The position numbers and the translations under genes were made by a program. A stretch of DNA of 64,000 bases from Planctomycetota bacterium (lineage in GTDB: Bacteria > Planctomycetota > UBA1135 > UBA2386): NCBI GenBank assembly GCA_020638655.1, contig JACKIC010000002.1, positions 62,001 through 126,000 on the forward strand, in the 5' to 3' direction. Within the stretch, counting starts at the first letter, position 1, and each line of letters begins with the position of its first letter. Below the pieces are notes generated by a model. That model saw only the letters and a program-made list of their open reading frames with translations. It searched no databases and was not told the origin of the DNA. This document shows positions 26,889-35,063 of this stretch, piece after piece.

Positions 26889-29035
26889 TGCGCATGGACT
26901 CTGCATCCCACTTCACCACCGGCCAAGCGGCCGGGGCCCGACACGCCGAGCGCGGCGGCGCCCTCGGCGTCACCGTGCACGTCGTGCTGTTGCTGCTGGT
27001 GCTCGGCCAGCTCGTCTACCTCGCCTCGCGCTACCGCGTGCGCGTGGACATCACCTCCGACAAGCTGTGGTCGTTGACCGACTCGACGCGCTCGCTGCTC
27101 GGCAACCTCGATGAGAGGCTGCTGGTCGAGGCATACTTCAGCGAGAAGGACAAGCTGCCGGTCAACGTGCGCAACACGCGCGCGGTGCTCGACAACTTCC
27201 TCGACGAGATGGTGCAGCTCGGCAAGGGCAAGGTCGTGGTCGAGCGCTTCGACCCCAACTCCGACAAGGCCGTCGCCGACAAGTGTGGCCGCGTCGGCAT
27301 CCAGCCCGCGGACATGCGCAGCACGTCCTCGAGCAGCGTCTCGCTCGATCGCCACTGGCAGGGCCTGCGCTTCGTCTACGGCGGCGGCAAGCAGAAGGTG
27401 CTCGGCCTGGTCGCGCCGGCGAGTTCCTACCAGGCCGAAGCGACGATCACGCCCGCGATCAAGGAGGTCGTCACCACGAGCAAGCGCAAGTTCGGCTACA
27501 TGGAGTGGCCCGCGCAGCAGGTCGGCCAGTCCGCGGCCGGTGTCGGGTGGAACACGGTGCGCACGTTCGATCAGGTCGCCAAGCGCTACGAGCTGCAGAA
27601 CTTCAAGGACGAGGACGGCGCGCTGCTGCCCGACGACCTGCAGACCTTGTTCCTGTTCCGGCCCAAGGACCTGACCGACCGGCAGAAGTACGTCTTCGAC
27701 CAGTTCCTGATGCGCGGCGGCACGCTGGTCGTGTTCGCCGATGCCGCCGAGTACGCGATTGGTCCGCGCCGCGCGTTCACGAAGATGCCGATGGCGATCG
27801 ACGCGCCGAATAGCAAGGTGCGGTTCGCCGACCAGCTCGCCAACTACGGCATCGAGTGGCGGCAGAAGGTCGTTGCCGACCTCGCGGGGGAGGCGGACAT
27901 GCCGCGCGATCGATTCAACGCGCCGTTCGAGTACTTCGCCGCCCCCGAGCTCAACTTCCTCGGGCAGCAGCAACTGGCCTGGAAGCAGTACCCCTATTTC
28001 TTCCACGCCGTTGCCGGCGATTGGAGCAATGCCGCGGACCAGCTCGCGCGCGACACCAAGGGGCTCGTCGACGCCGGCAAGGCCGCGCGCTACCGCGAGC
28101 TGTTCGGCACGGGCATGCCCAGCGACGAGTTCCTGTTCCAGTCGTTCCGGAAGATCGGTCGCGGGCCGGGCTTCTACTGGCCGACGTGGGTGGGCCTGCG
28201 GCAGAAGGGCGGCGCCGAGGACCTGCCTGCGGGGGTGACCGGTCGCGTATTGCTGCGCAGCAGCCCGTTGACGCTCGTCGAGGACCCGCCGCAGAACCTA
28301 GACCCGATCGGCAACGGCGATCCGCGGGCGCGCCAGGAGCACTATCAGAAGTTCCTCGCGAGCTTCGGTGAACGCATCTCCGCCCAGACCCGCGAGCAGG
28401 CGCCGCTGATGGTCGACGTGCGCGGCAAGCTGCCGTCGTTCTTCGCCGGCGTCGAGCGGCCCAAGCGCCCCTCCGAGATCAAGGAGGAGGAGGCGAAGAA
28501 GAAGGCCGAGGAGGCCAAGGAGCAGGGCGCCGACAAGCCCGGCGAGGAGAAACCCGGTGCTGAGACCGTCGCGCCGATCGGTCCCGAGCCCGCCAAGACC
28601 GACGCTGACGCGGTCGCTGCGGCGCCGCCCGAGGCCGCGCAACTCGACGAGCCGACGGCGGCGGGCCGCATCGTCATGGTCGGCGACTCCGACTTCTTGC
28701 GCGACGACTTCGTCAAGGGCGACTACCGCCAGGCCGGCGGCCCGTGGTCGAGCCTCGGCCCGCTGTTCTTCGCGCAGATGCTCGACTGGCTCGCCGAGGA
28801 CAAGGACCTGATCGCGTTGCAGTCGCGGGTGCCCGTCGACCGCACCATCACGCTGGTCAAGGAACAGCAGCCCGGCGGTGACGTGCGCGTCGCCGAGCAG
28901 GCCCTGCAGCAGAAGACGCGCCTCGTGCGCGTGATCAACTGGCTGGTGCCGCCGATGCTGCTGGCCCTGTTCGGGCTGGTGGTCTTCGCGGTGCGCCGTG
29001 GCCACAAGCGTCGCTTCCTCGCCTCGGTCTCCTGA
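26885..29035 (+). CDS. GldG-like ABC transporter auxiliary protein
   Basis: A 716-residue membrane protein of the GldG/ABC-transporter auxiliary family. One transmembrane helix lies near residues 35-55 and a second near the C-terminus (PPMLLALFGLVVFAVRRG), with a large periplasmic part between them. Family-like sequence is visible in YRVRVDITSDKLWSLTDST and in the later GRIVMVGDSDFLRDDF. A Lys/Glu/Ala-rich charged spacer of about 60 residues lies near 530-600. The ATG at 26885 overlaps the permease stop. Such subunits are thought to handle extracytoplasmic interactions of the Gld ABC complex. Confidence 0.88.
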   Translation: MMRMDSASHFTTGQAAGARHAERGGALGVTVHVVLLLLVLGQLVYLASRYRVRVDITSDKLWSLTDSTRSLLGNLDERLLVEAYFSEKDKLPVNVRNTRAVLDNFLDEMVQLGKGKVVVERFDPNSDKAVADKCGRVGIQPADMRSTSSSSVSLDRHWQGLRFVYGGGKQKVLGLVAPASSYQAEATITPAIKEVVTTSKRKFGYMEWPAQQVGQSAAGVGWNTVRTFDQVAKRYELQNFKDEDGALLPDDLQTLFLFRPKDLTDRQKYVFDQFLMRGGTLVVFADAAEYAIGPRRAFTKMPMAIDAPNSKVRFADQLANYGIEWRQKVVADLAGEADMPRDRFNAPFEYFAAPELNFLGQQQLAWKQYPYFFHAVAGDWSNAADQLARDTKGLVDAGKAARYRELFGTGMPSDEFLFQSFRKIGRGPGFYWPTWVGLRQKGGAEDLPAGVTGRVLLRSSPLTLVEDPPQNLDPIGNGDPRARQEHYQKFLASFGERISAQTREQAPLMVDVRGKLPSFFAGVERPKRPSEIKEEEAKKKAEEAKEQGADKPGEEKPGAETVAPIGPEPAKTDADAVAAAPPEAAQLDEPTAAGRIVMVGDSDFLRDDFVKGDYRQAGGPWSSLGPLFFAQMLDWLAEDKDLIALQSRVPVDRTITLVKEQQPGGDVRVAEQALQQKTRLVRVINWLVPPMLLALFGLVVFAVRRGHKRRFLASVS

Positions 29036-29055
29036 GCGCCAACGACCTCACGATC

Positions 29056-30219
29056 ATGAACCTCTCCCGAGCCAACCTGATCCTGCTCGTCGCCGCGGTG
29101 GCGCTGGCCGTGCCGACCTGGCTGCAATTGCAGCGCGACGGCGGCGCGTTCACCGACGTCGCCGACATCCCGCTGATGTTCGACGGCTTCACGAGCGACA
29201 ACGTCGGCTCGGTGCTGCTGGCCCAGCCCAAGGCCGAGCAGCCGCAGCCCGATCCGACCAAGGTCGGGCAGAAGCCGCCCGTCGCCTACGACCAGCTGCT
29301 GCTGCTGCGCACCGACGCGGGTTTCCAGGTCGCCGCGCCGCAGGGTGACCTGGTCGGCGCGCCGGTCAGCAAGGACAAGGTGCAGGCCGACGTGTTCCTG
29401 CATCTGGGCCGCATCCGCAGCGACAAGCAGACGATGGTGCAGCCCGCTGCGACCCCCGAGCAGCTCGAGCGCTACGGCCTCGACGAGCCGCACGCGTTCG
29501 TGATCCAGGTCAAGGACCTCGCCAACAAGAACGCGGTCGCCGAGCTGTTGATCGGCAAGAACTCGGACGAGGGGCAGACCGGTACCGAGGCGATCCGCGG
29601 CGTCTACGTGCGCAAGGGCGGCACCACCGACGTCGTGCTCTACGAGTTCGAGCAGGACACCAAGATGTGGCGGCGCGACGTGCAGCCGGCCGGTTGGGTC
29701 GACAAGCTGCTGTTCCGCCTGGAGCCGACGGCCGTCACCTACCTGTCGATCCGCAACACCGCCGGCGGCGCCAAGCCGTTCGTGTTCGTCAAGAAGGACG
29801 GCAAGGCGTCGTGGGTCGCGGACCCCAAGCCCGAGGGCGCTGGCTACGAGAACCTCGGCGCGGTGCGCCAGACCGAGGTCGAGTCGGTGGTGCAGCGGCT
29901 GCGCTACGTCGCCGCGCAGGACTTCCGCCTGCCGATGGCGCGCGCCGGCAACCTGACCGCGCTCGGCCTGGGGCCCGCGCAGATCGAGCTGCAGGCGCGC
30001 TGGAAGGAAGGTGACGTCGAGCGCGAGGTCACGCTCGAGATCGGCAACAAGCTCGACGGCAAGAACGAGTACTACCTGTCGTGCTCGCTGTCGCAGTTCC
30101 TGATGACCTGGCCCGCCAGCCTGATCGCGCCCCTCGAGCGCGACCCGCGCGAGTTCTTCGATCCCGCCGCGGCGCCGGTGGAGCAGAAGGAAGACAAGGA
30201 CGGCAAGGACGGCAAGTGA
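29056..30219 (+). CDS. DUF4340 domain-containing membrane-anchored protein
   Basis: A 387-residue protein with one N-terminal membrane helix (ANLILLVAAVALAVPTWLQ) and a mainly beta extracytoplasmic part. Family-like features include RYGLDEPHAFVIQVKD, VAELLIGKNS and DKLLFRLEPTAVTYLSIRN. DUF4340 genes commonly sit next to GldG-type genes, as here (20-nt gap), and are presumed to be part of the same envelope complex. The C-terminus is a charged Lys/Asp tail. A strong hairpin follows the stop. Confidence 0.85.
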   Translation: MNLSRANLILLVAAVALAVPTWLQLQRDGGAFTDVADIPLMFDGFTSDNVGSVLLAQPKAEQPQPDPTKVGQKPPVAYDQLLLLRTDAGFQVAAPQGDLVGAPVSKDKVQADVFLHLGRIRSDKQTMVQPAATPEQLERYGLDEPHAFVIQVKDLANKNAVAELLIGKNSDEGQTGTEAIRGVYVRKGGTTDVVLYEFEQDTKMWRRDVQPAGWVDKLLFRLEPTAVTYLSIRNTAGGAKPFVFVKKDGKASWVADPKPEGAGYENLGAVRQTEVESVVQRLRYVAAQDFRLPMARAGNLTALGLGPAQIELQARWKEGDVEREVTLEIGNKLDGKNEYYLSCSLSQFLMTWPASLIAPLERDPREFFDPAAAPVEQKEDKDGKDGK

Positions 30220-30220
30220 G

Positions 30221-30255
30221 CGCCGGGCGCGTCGACTGAAGTCGACGTGCCGGCG
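30221..30255 (+). terminator. Strong hairpin after the DUF4340 gene
   Basis: Stem GTCGAC-tgaa-GTCGAC (30231-30246) extended outward by further GC pairs to 30221/30255 with one bulge. It begins one base after the stop codon. No T-tract follows, so it may protect the 3' end or pause polymerase rather than act as a classical intrinsic terminator. Confidence 0.45.
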
Positions 30256-30471
30256 ATGTCTCGCGCCGAGACCGGCGGGTGTGGGCGTTGGCAGCGGCGC
30301 AAACCTCGCGCCGCCGCCCGCATCGCCGCCGCGCCGCGCGGCCCGGGCGCCTCGAACCGCCACAGCGGCCGATCAGGGCAGCATCTCCTCCTTCTGAGTT
30401 GGCCGGGGTGAGGGTGTGTGGCTCTCGCCCCGGCCGTTTTCTTCCGCCCCCGACGGTTGCATGATGCGGTG

Positions 30472-31413
30472 GTGACCGCTGCCGCCGCAGACTCGCCGGT
30501 TGACGCCAGGCTGCAAGCCTTCTGGCGCCGGGTGCGCCACCTGCACGGCCGCCGGGTCGCCGCGGCCTTCGCGTTGCGGGCACTGCTGCTGGCCGCGGGC
30601 CCGACACTGGTCGCGATCTGGTGGTGGCCGGCCCGCTGGCCCGCGGCGGTGGCCGCCGCCGCGCTGTTCGTGGCGGGCGCCGCGCTGCTGTCGCGCTTCT
30701 CGATGCGCCAGCGCCTCGCGGTCGCGTGGCTGCAGGGGGTCGATGCCGCGCCGCGCGGGCTCGCCGACGAGTTCGCCACGTGGCTCGAGGTCGGCTCGCG
30801 CGCCGACGCGCCGATGGCGTTGTGGCTGGCCAAGGACCTCGACGGCCGCGTCGCCACGTTGACGGCGCCGCAGCTGGCCGCGGTCGGCCGGCAGCGCCTG
30901 TTCGGGCGCCGGCTGCTGCTGATCGCGGGGCTGCTGTTGCTGCTGGCGTGGTTGCTGGCGTGGCTGCTGGACCCCAACTGGTCGGGTCTGCTGAGCGGCA
31001 AGCCGCCGCAACCGCCGCCGCCTCCGCCACCGCCGCTCACGAACGTGGGCGTCGCGGCGGCGCAGGTCAACGGCGGCGCCTCGCAGGCTCCCGGCGACGA
31101 GCCACAGCGGCCGCCGGACCCGCCGCCGCCGCTCGACCTGCCCGACGACCAGCACTTCGTGGTGCCGCGCTTCGTCGCCGACGGCCCGTCGCGCAAGGAA
31201 CGGGTGCGCGCCGCCGAGCTGCCGCAGGCCGGCGGCCAGGGCGCCGCGCCGCGCGCCGCAGGCAGGTCGCGCGGTGGCGTGCCCGAGCCGACCGCGGAGG
31301 AGTTCCAGCGCGCCGCCGAGAACGCGCAGCGCGCGCGCCACGTCGCGCCGCGTGAGCAGCCGATCGTGCGACGTTTCTTCGAGCTGCTCCAGCAGGCGGG
31401 CGCCGGCAAATGA
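30472..31413 (+). CDS. Membrane protein resembling the N-terminal part of DUF4175
   Basis: About 313 residues. Two hydrophobic hairpins (near residues 30-70 and 150-170) surround a soluble helical stretch (MRQRLAVAWLQGVDAAPRG), which recalls the DUF4175 membrane module. A Pro-rich run (PPQPPPPPPPPLTN) and a polar helical C-terminus follow. Tandem GTG codons at 30469 and 30472 are the likely start; the frame is open further upstream without coding character. Its stop overlaps the DUF58 gene start (ATGA). The family assignment is tentative. Confidence 0.6.
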   Translation: MTAAAADSPVDARLQAFWRRVRHLHGRRVAAAFALRALLLAAGPTLVAIWWWPARWPAAVAAAALFVAGAALLSRFSMRQRLAVAWLQGVDAAPRGLADEFATWLEVGSRADAPMALWLAKDLDGRVATLTAPQLAAVGRQRLFGRRLLLIAGLLLLLAWLLAWLLDPNWSGLLSGKPPQPPPPPPPPLTNVGVAAAQVNGGASQAPGDEPQRPPDPPPPLDLPDDQHFVVPRFVADGPSRKERVRAAELPQAGGQGAAPRAAGRSRGGVPEPTAEEFQRAAENAQRARHVAPREQPIVRRFFELLQQAGAGK

Positions 31414-32312
31414 CACGCAGCTTCGAGCCGCCCGCGTTGCCCGAGCCATTCGAGGCGCCGTTCGTGCAGCTGTTGCACGAGCTGCTGGCCCGCGGGCTGT
31501 CGCCGGCGTCGCGCCGCGACGAACATCACCGCGCCCGCCGCAGCCAGCTCGGCCAGAGCGGCACCTTCGTCGGCCACCGCCGCTACGCGCACGGCGACGA
31601 CCTGCGCCGGCTCGACTGGGCGGCCTACGCGCGCACCGGCGTGTTGTTCGTCAAGCAGCTGGCCGAGGACGAACGGCGCACCGCGACGCTGCTGCTCGAC
31701 CTGTCGCCGCGCATGTGTCTGGGCGCGCCGCAGCGCCGGCTCGCGGCGCTGCGTCTCGCCGCCGTCGTCGGCGGTCTGGCGCTGCGGCAACTCGACGGCG
31801 TGCAGGTGCTCGCGCCGGGCGCCAAGGCGCTGACCGTCGCCGCCTACAGCGGCGCGGGCGATCTCGTCGAGCTGCTGCGCCACCTCGCGCGCCTGCCGGT
31901 CGCCGCCGCCACCGAGCAGGAAGTGCTCGCGACCTGCGAGCCGCGCATGGGCACCGGCCACGTGCACTGGATCTCCGACTTCGCGCGGCCCGACGCGGCG
32001 GTGCGTGTGCTGCGCGCGCTGCGCCGCCGCGGTCTGGGCGTGACCGGCTGGTTGCCGGCGATCGCCGAGGACGAGCGCTTCGCGGCGCGCGGCTTCGTCG
32101 ACGTCGCCGACCCGCTGACCGGGCAGACGCTGGCGCTGCCGATCGACGCGGGCCTGGTCGCGGCGATCGAGAAGGAGCTGCTGCGGACGCGGCAGCGGCA
32201 GGATCGTGTGTTCACCGAGTGCGGCGCGCGGCTGCTGCGCTGGCCCGCGCCCGCCGCCGACGACCTGCGGCGCAGCGCCTACGAGCCGATCCTGGCGGCG
32301 TGCGCGCCATGA
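31410..32312 (+). CDS. DUF58 domain-containing protein
   Basis: A 300-residue soluble protein with the DUF58 hallmark GDDLRRLDWAAYARTGVLFVKQ-like segment around residues 65-90, following HRRYAHG, and a von Willebrand-like fold afterwards (LLLDLSPRM). DUF58 proteins occur with MoxR ATPases and VWA proteins in envelope or chaperone-like systems. Both ends overlap neighbours by four bases (ATGA), so it is translationally coupled to the DUF4175-like and BatA genes. No MoxR gene is present in this window. Confidence 0.88.
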   Translation: MTRSFEPPALPEPFEAPFVQLLHELLARGLSPASRRDEHHRARRSQLGQSGTFVGHRRYAHGDDLRRLDWAAYARTGVLFVKQLAEDERRTATLLLDLSPRMCLGAPQRRLAALRLAAVVGGLALRQLDGVQVLAPGAKALTVAAYSGAGDLVELLRHLARLPVAAATEQEVLATCEPRMGTGHVHWISDFARPDAAVRVLRALRRRGLGVTGWLPAIAEDERFAARGFVDVADPLTGQTLALPIDAGLVAAIEKELLRTRQRQDRVFTECGARLLRWPAPAADDLRRSAYEPILAACAP

Positions 32313-33931
32313 ACTTCCTCGACGCCTACCGGCTGTGGTGGCTGCTGCTGGTGCCGGTGCTGGTGTGGCTGGCGCAACCGCCGAAGCCGCGTGTGGTCAC
32401 CTGGACGCCGCATTTCGACGCCGTCGAGCGCGCGCTGGCCGCGCGCCGGCTGCGGCCGCCGCGCCGGTCGAACCTGCGCCTGTTGCTGCTGCTCGGCGCC
32501 TGCGGCGCCGCGGTCGCCGCCTACGGGGGCCTCGGCGTTCCCGCTGTGCCCGGGCCGCAGCGCCTCGTCGTGCTGCTCGACGCGTCGGCGAGCATGTCTG
32601 CCGATGATGGAGCTGCCGATGATGGGGCTGCCGACGCGGTGACTGCCGCCGCGCCGCGCCGCAGCCGCTGGCAGGACGCGACCGCGCAGCTGCGCACGAC
32701 GCTCGCCGCCGTGCCCGAGCACGTCGAGGTGACGGTGCTGCGCTGCGGCGGCGACCTGCTGCGGCGGCACGGCGCGTTCGCGCGGCAGGTGCGCGACCTC
32801 GGCGAGCCCGGCGGCGCCGCTGCCGTCGACTTCGTCGCGCTGGCGGCGCAGTTGCCCGACGACGTCGCGGTCTGCACCGTCACCGACGGCCAAGGGCAGA
32901 CCTCGCTGCCGACGCGCGGCGCCCTGCGCGTGGTCGGCGGCGCGGCCGACAACGCGGCCGTGCTCGACGTGCAGCTCGACGACGGCTGGCCGCTGCCCGA
33001 ACTGGTCGCGGCGATCGACCTGGTGGCGTTCACCGCGCGGGCCGCCGAGGTGCAGGTGCGCATCGACGGCGACGCGGTCGAACCGGTCGCACAGGCGGTG
33101 ACGCTGCAGCCGACGCTGCCGCAACGCCTCACCGTGCCGCTGGCGCGGCGCGCGGCCGGCGGCGCCCTGCGTGTGACCGTGAGCCTGCCCGGCGATCCGC
33201 TCGCCGCCGACGACGTCTGGTCGTGTGTGTTGCCGCCGTTGCCTGCGCCGACGATCGCGGTGCTCGCCGATCCCGAGGGCGGACCGTACGCGAACGTCGC
33301 CGCCGAGGCCCTCGCCGCCGAGGTCTCGGGCCGCGTGGTCGCGGCGACCGACGACGCGACCGCCGGTCTGCTGCTGGTCGACGGCGGGCAGATCGAGCTG
33401 CGGCCCGGGATCCAGCGGGCGCTGTGTTTCGGCACGCGCCTCGCCGGGCGCGCGGCGGGGGAGGTGCTGCTCGAACCGCGGGTCACCGACTGGGATCGCC
33501 GCGATCCGCTGGTCGCCGACCTGGACCTGTCGGGGCTGCGCGTGCTGGTGGCGCTGCCGGAGACCCTGCCCGACGGCGCGCCGTTCCTGTTCGGCGCTGC
33601 GCCCGGCGGGGAGCCGGTGCCGCTCGCCGTGGTCGCCGGCGGCGGCGAGCGCTGCTCCCTGCACTTCGCCTTCCGCCTGGCCGACAGCAACCTGCCGCTG
33701 CTGCCGGCGTTCCCGCAGCTGCTGCGCCGGGCGTTCGTGCGCGCCTACGGGACCGGCGCCAGCGCGACGGCGGTCCGGCCGGCGCTGCCGGCCGGCGAAC
33801 AGGACCTGCGGCAGCCGGCCGCCGCCCCCGATCGCCCGCTGCCGCCGTTCGGGGTGCCGCGCCGCTCCTGGCGGGGGGTGTGCCTGTGGCTGGCCCTGGC
33901 GCTGCTGGCCCTGCGGGCCTGGTGCCGATGA
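32309..33931 (+). CDS. BatA-like membrane protein with von Willebrand factor A domain
   Basis: A 540-residue protein. The N-terminal BatA-type segment has two membrane helices (WWLLLVPVLVWLA and NLRLLLLLGACGAAVAAY), then a VWA domain with the metal-ion-dependent adhesion motif DASASMS (Asp91, Ser93, Ser95), a long beta-rich region and a C-terminal helix (CLWLALALLALRAW). A short internal duplication (ADDGAADDGAADA) follows the motif. Last gene of the Gld/DUF58 cluster; the ATG overlaps the DUF58 stop. Likely exposed to the periplasm and part of an envelope stress or assembly complex. Confidence 0.82.
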   Translation: MNFLDAYRLWWLLLVPVLVWLAQPPKPRVVTWTPHFDAVERALAARRLRPPRRSNLRLLLLLGACGAAVAAYGGLGVPAVPGPQRLVVLLDASASMSADDGAADDGAADAVTAAAPRRSRWQDATAQLRTTLAAVPEHVEVTVLRCGGDLLRRHGAFARQVRDLGEPGGAAAVDFVALAAQLPDDVAVCTVTDGQGQTSLPTRGALRVVGGAADNAAVLDVQLDDGWPLPELVAAIDLVAFTARAAEVQVRIDGDAVEPVAQAVTLQPTLPQRLTVPLARRAAGGALRVTVSLPGDPLAADDVWSCVLPPLPAPTIAVLADPEGGPYANVAAEALAAEVSGRVVAATDDATAGLLLVDGGQIELRPGIQRALCFGTRLAGRAAGEVLLEPRVTDWDRRDPLVADLDLSGLRVLVALPETLPDGAPFLFGAAPGGEPVPLAVVAGGGERCSLHFAFRLADSNLPLLPAFPQLLRRAFVRAYGTGASATAVRPALPAGEQDLRQPAAAPDRPLPPFGVPRRSWRGVCLWLALALLALRAWCR

Positions 33932-34023
33932 CCCGCGGGGCGGCAGAAGGGCGAAAGCCGACGCACAGACCCGACTGGACACTTGCGCCGCAGGGAGTGA
34001 ACCCGTAGAAAGTTCGCCCCTTC

Positions 34024-34049
34024 TGTCGCGACCTGTACCCAACGCGACA
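34024..34049 (+). promoter_or_regulatory. Hairpin just upstream of rplC
   Basis: Seven-base arms TGTCGCG (34024-34030) and CGCGACA (34043-34049) with a 12-base loop, ending 12 nt before the rplC ATG. No clear Shine-Dalgarno lies between, so this structure may influence initiation; ribosomal protein genes are often regulated at this point. Inference only. Confidence 0.3.
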
Positions 34050-34061
34050 CCAAAAAGTGCC

Positions 34062-34826
34062 ATGACGCTCGGTAGCCAGACCATCGGTATCCTCGGCAAG
34101 AAGCTGGGGATGACGCAGATTTTCCAAGAAGACGGCAGCTGTGTGCCGGTGACCGTCGTCCAGGCCGGGCCGTGCAAGGTCCTCGCCGTGAAGATGGCGA
34201 CCGCCGCCGAGCACCCCGAGGGGCACCGCGCCGCGAGCGTCAACCGCGGCAAGAAGGGCGGCAAGACCGCCAAGACCCGCGCCGGCGACGGCTACTACGC
34301 CGTGCAACTCGGCTTCGAGGAGAAGCCCGCGCGCCTGTGCAGCAAGCCGGAGCTCGGCCACGCCAAGAAGGCCGGCCTCGAGAGCGGCATGCGCCTCGTG
34401 CGTGAGTTCCGCCTCAAGCAGGCGCCGACGCAGAAGCCCGGCGACGAGGTCACCGCGGCGCTGGTCAGCGACTGGAAGCACGTCGACGTCACCGGCACGA
34501 CCAAGGGTCGCGGCTGGGCCGGCACGATCAAGCGCTGGAACTTCGGCCGTCAGCCGTCGTCGCACGGCAACTCGGTCAACCACCGCACCGGTGGTGGCCT
34601 CGGTCGCCAGCAGTCGATCAGCAAGGGCGTGCCGAAGGGCAAGCACATGGCCGGTCACTACGGCGTCGAGAAGGTGACCGTGCAGCGCCTGCAGGTCGTC
34701 AAGGTCGACACCGAGCGCAACCTCGTCTACCTGCGCGGCGCCGTGCCGGGCCACAACAGCGGCTACGTCGTGCTGCGCAAGACGGTGAAGAACGACCGCT
34801 TCGTCACCGCCAAGACCAAGAAGTGA
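34062..34826 (+). CDS. rplC: 50S ribosomal protein L3 (uL3)
   Basis: Large-subunit protein that organises the peptidyl-transferase region. The 254 residues exceed the usual 205-215. A basic insertion (about residues 48-75, including VNRGKKGGKTAKTR) sits between the N-terminal strand GILGKKLGMTQIFQEDG and the normal GYYAVQLGFEEK. Conserved core sequence follows: VTGTTKGRGWAGTIKRWNF, the loop around GKHMAGHYG, and GAVPGHNSGYVVLRKTV. ATG 34062 starts at the canonical N-terminus. Unusually, rplD, rplW and rplB do not follow, so rplC lies outside an S10 operon. Confidence 0.95.
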   Translation: MTLGSQTIGILGKKLGMTQIFQEDGSCVPVTVVQAGPCKVLAVKMATAAEHPEGHRAASVNRGKKGGKTAKTRAGDGYYAVQLGFEEKPARLCSKPELGHAKKAGLESGMRLVREFRLKQAPTQKPGDEVTAALVSDWKHVDVTGTTKGRGWAGTIKRWNFGRQPSSHGNSVNHRTGGGLGRQQSISKGVPKGKHMAGHYGVEKVTVQRLQVVKVDTERNLVYLRGAVPGHNSGYVVLRKTVKNDRFVTAKTKK

Positions 34827-34851
34827 TCGCGGCCGCCTCCGGCCGCTGATC
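34825..34851 (+). terminator. GC-rich hairpin after rplC
   Basis: GCGGCCG-cctc-CGGCCGC (34829-34846), extended by GATC on both sides with one bulge. It overlaps the last two bases of the rplC stop codon. No T-tract follows. It could attenuate read-through into the small basic gene or stabilise the rplC transcript. Confidence 0.45.
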
Positions 34852-34895
34852 CACACACTCCGCAATCCTCACGCGCAAGACTCAAGAGCAAGACC

Positions 34896-35063
34896 ATGGC
34901 CAGTTCACGTCGCAAGAACGGTGGCGCCACCCGCGGCCGTTTCAAGCCCAAGAAGATGGGCAAGGGATACCTCTCCAACCGCAAGCAGCCCGTCGGCAGC
35001 CGCCCCGTGCTGCGCATCACCGAGGTCGCTGACGACTCGGCGAAGAGCGGCGAGAAGGCCTGA
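34896..35063 (+). CDS. Very small basic protein downstream of rplC, unknown
   Basis: A 55-residue protein. The N-terminal 37 residues are strongly basic (ASSRRKNGGATRGRFKPKKM, then GKGYLSNRKQPVGSR), followed by a short hydrophobic strand PVLRITEV and an acidic/Ser tail. The size, charge and place 70 nt after rplC suggest an RNA- or ribosome-binding protein, but no named ribosomal protein was recognised; it differs from L32, L34, L36 and Thx. The ATG at 34896 has no strong Shine-Dalgarno. Codon use follows high-GC coding style, and the stop overlaps a possible CTG start of the flavoprotein gene. Confidence 0.65.
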   Translation: MASSRRKNGGATRGRFKPKKMGKGYLSNRKQPVGSRPVLRITEVADDSAKSGEKA

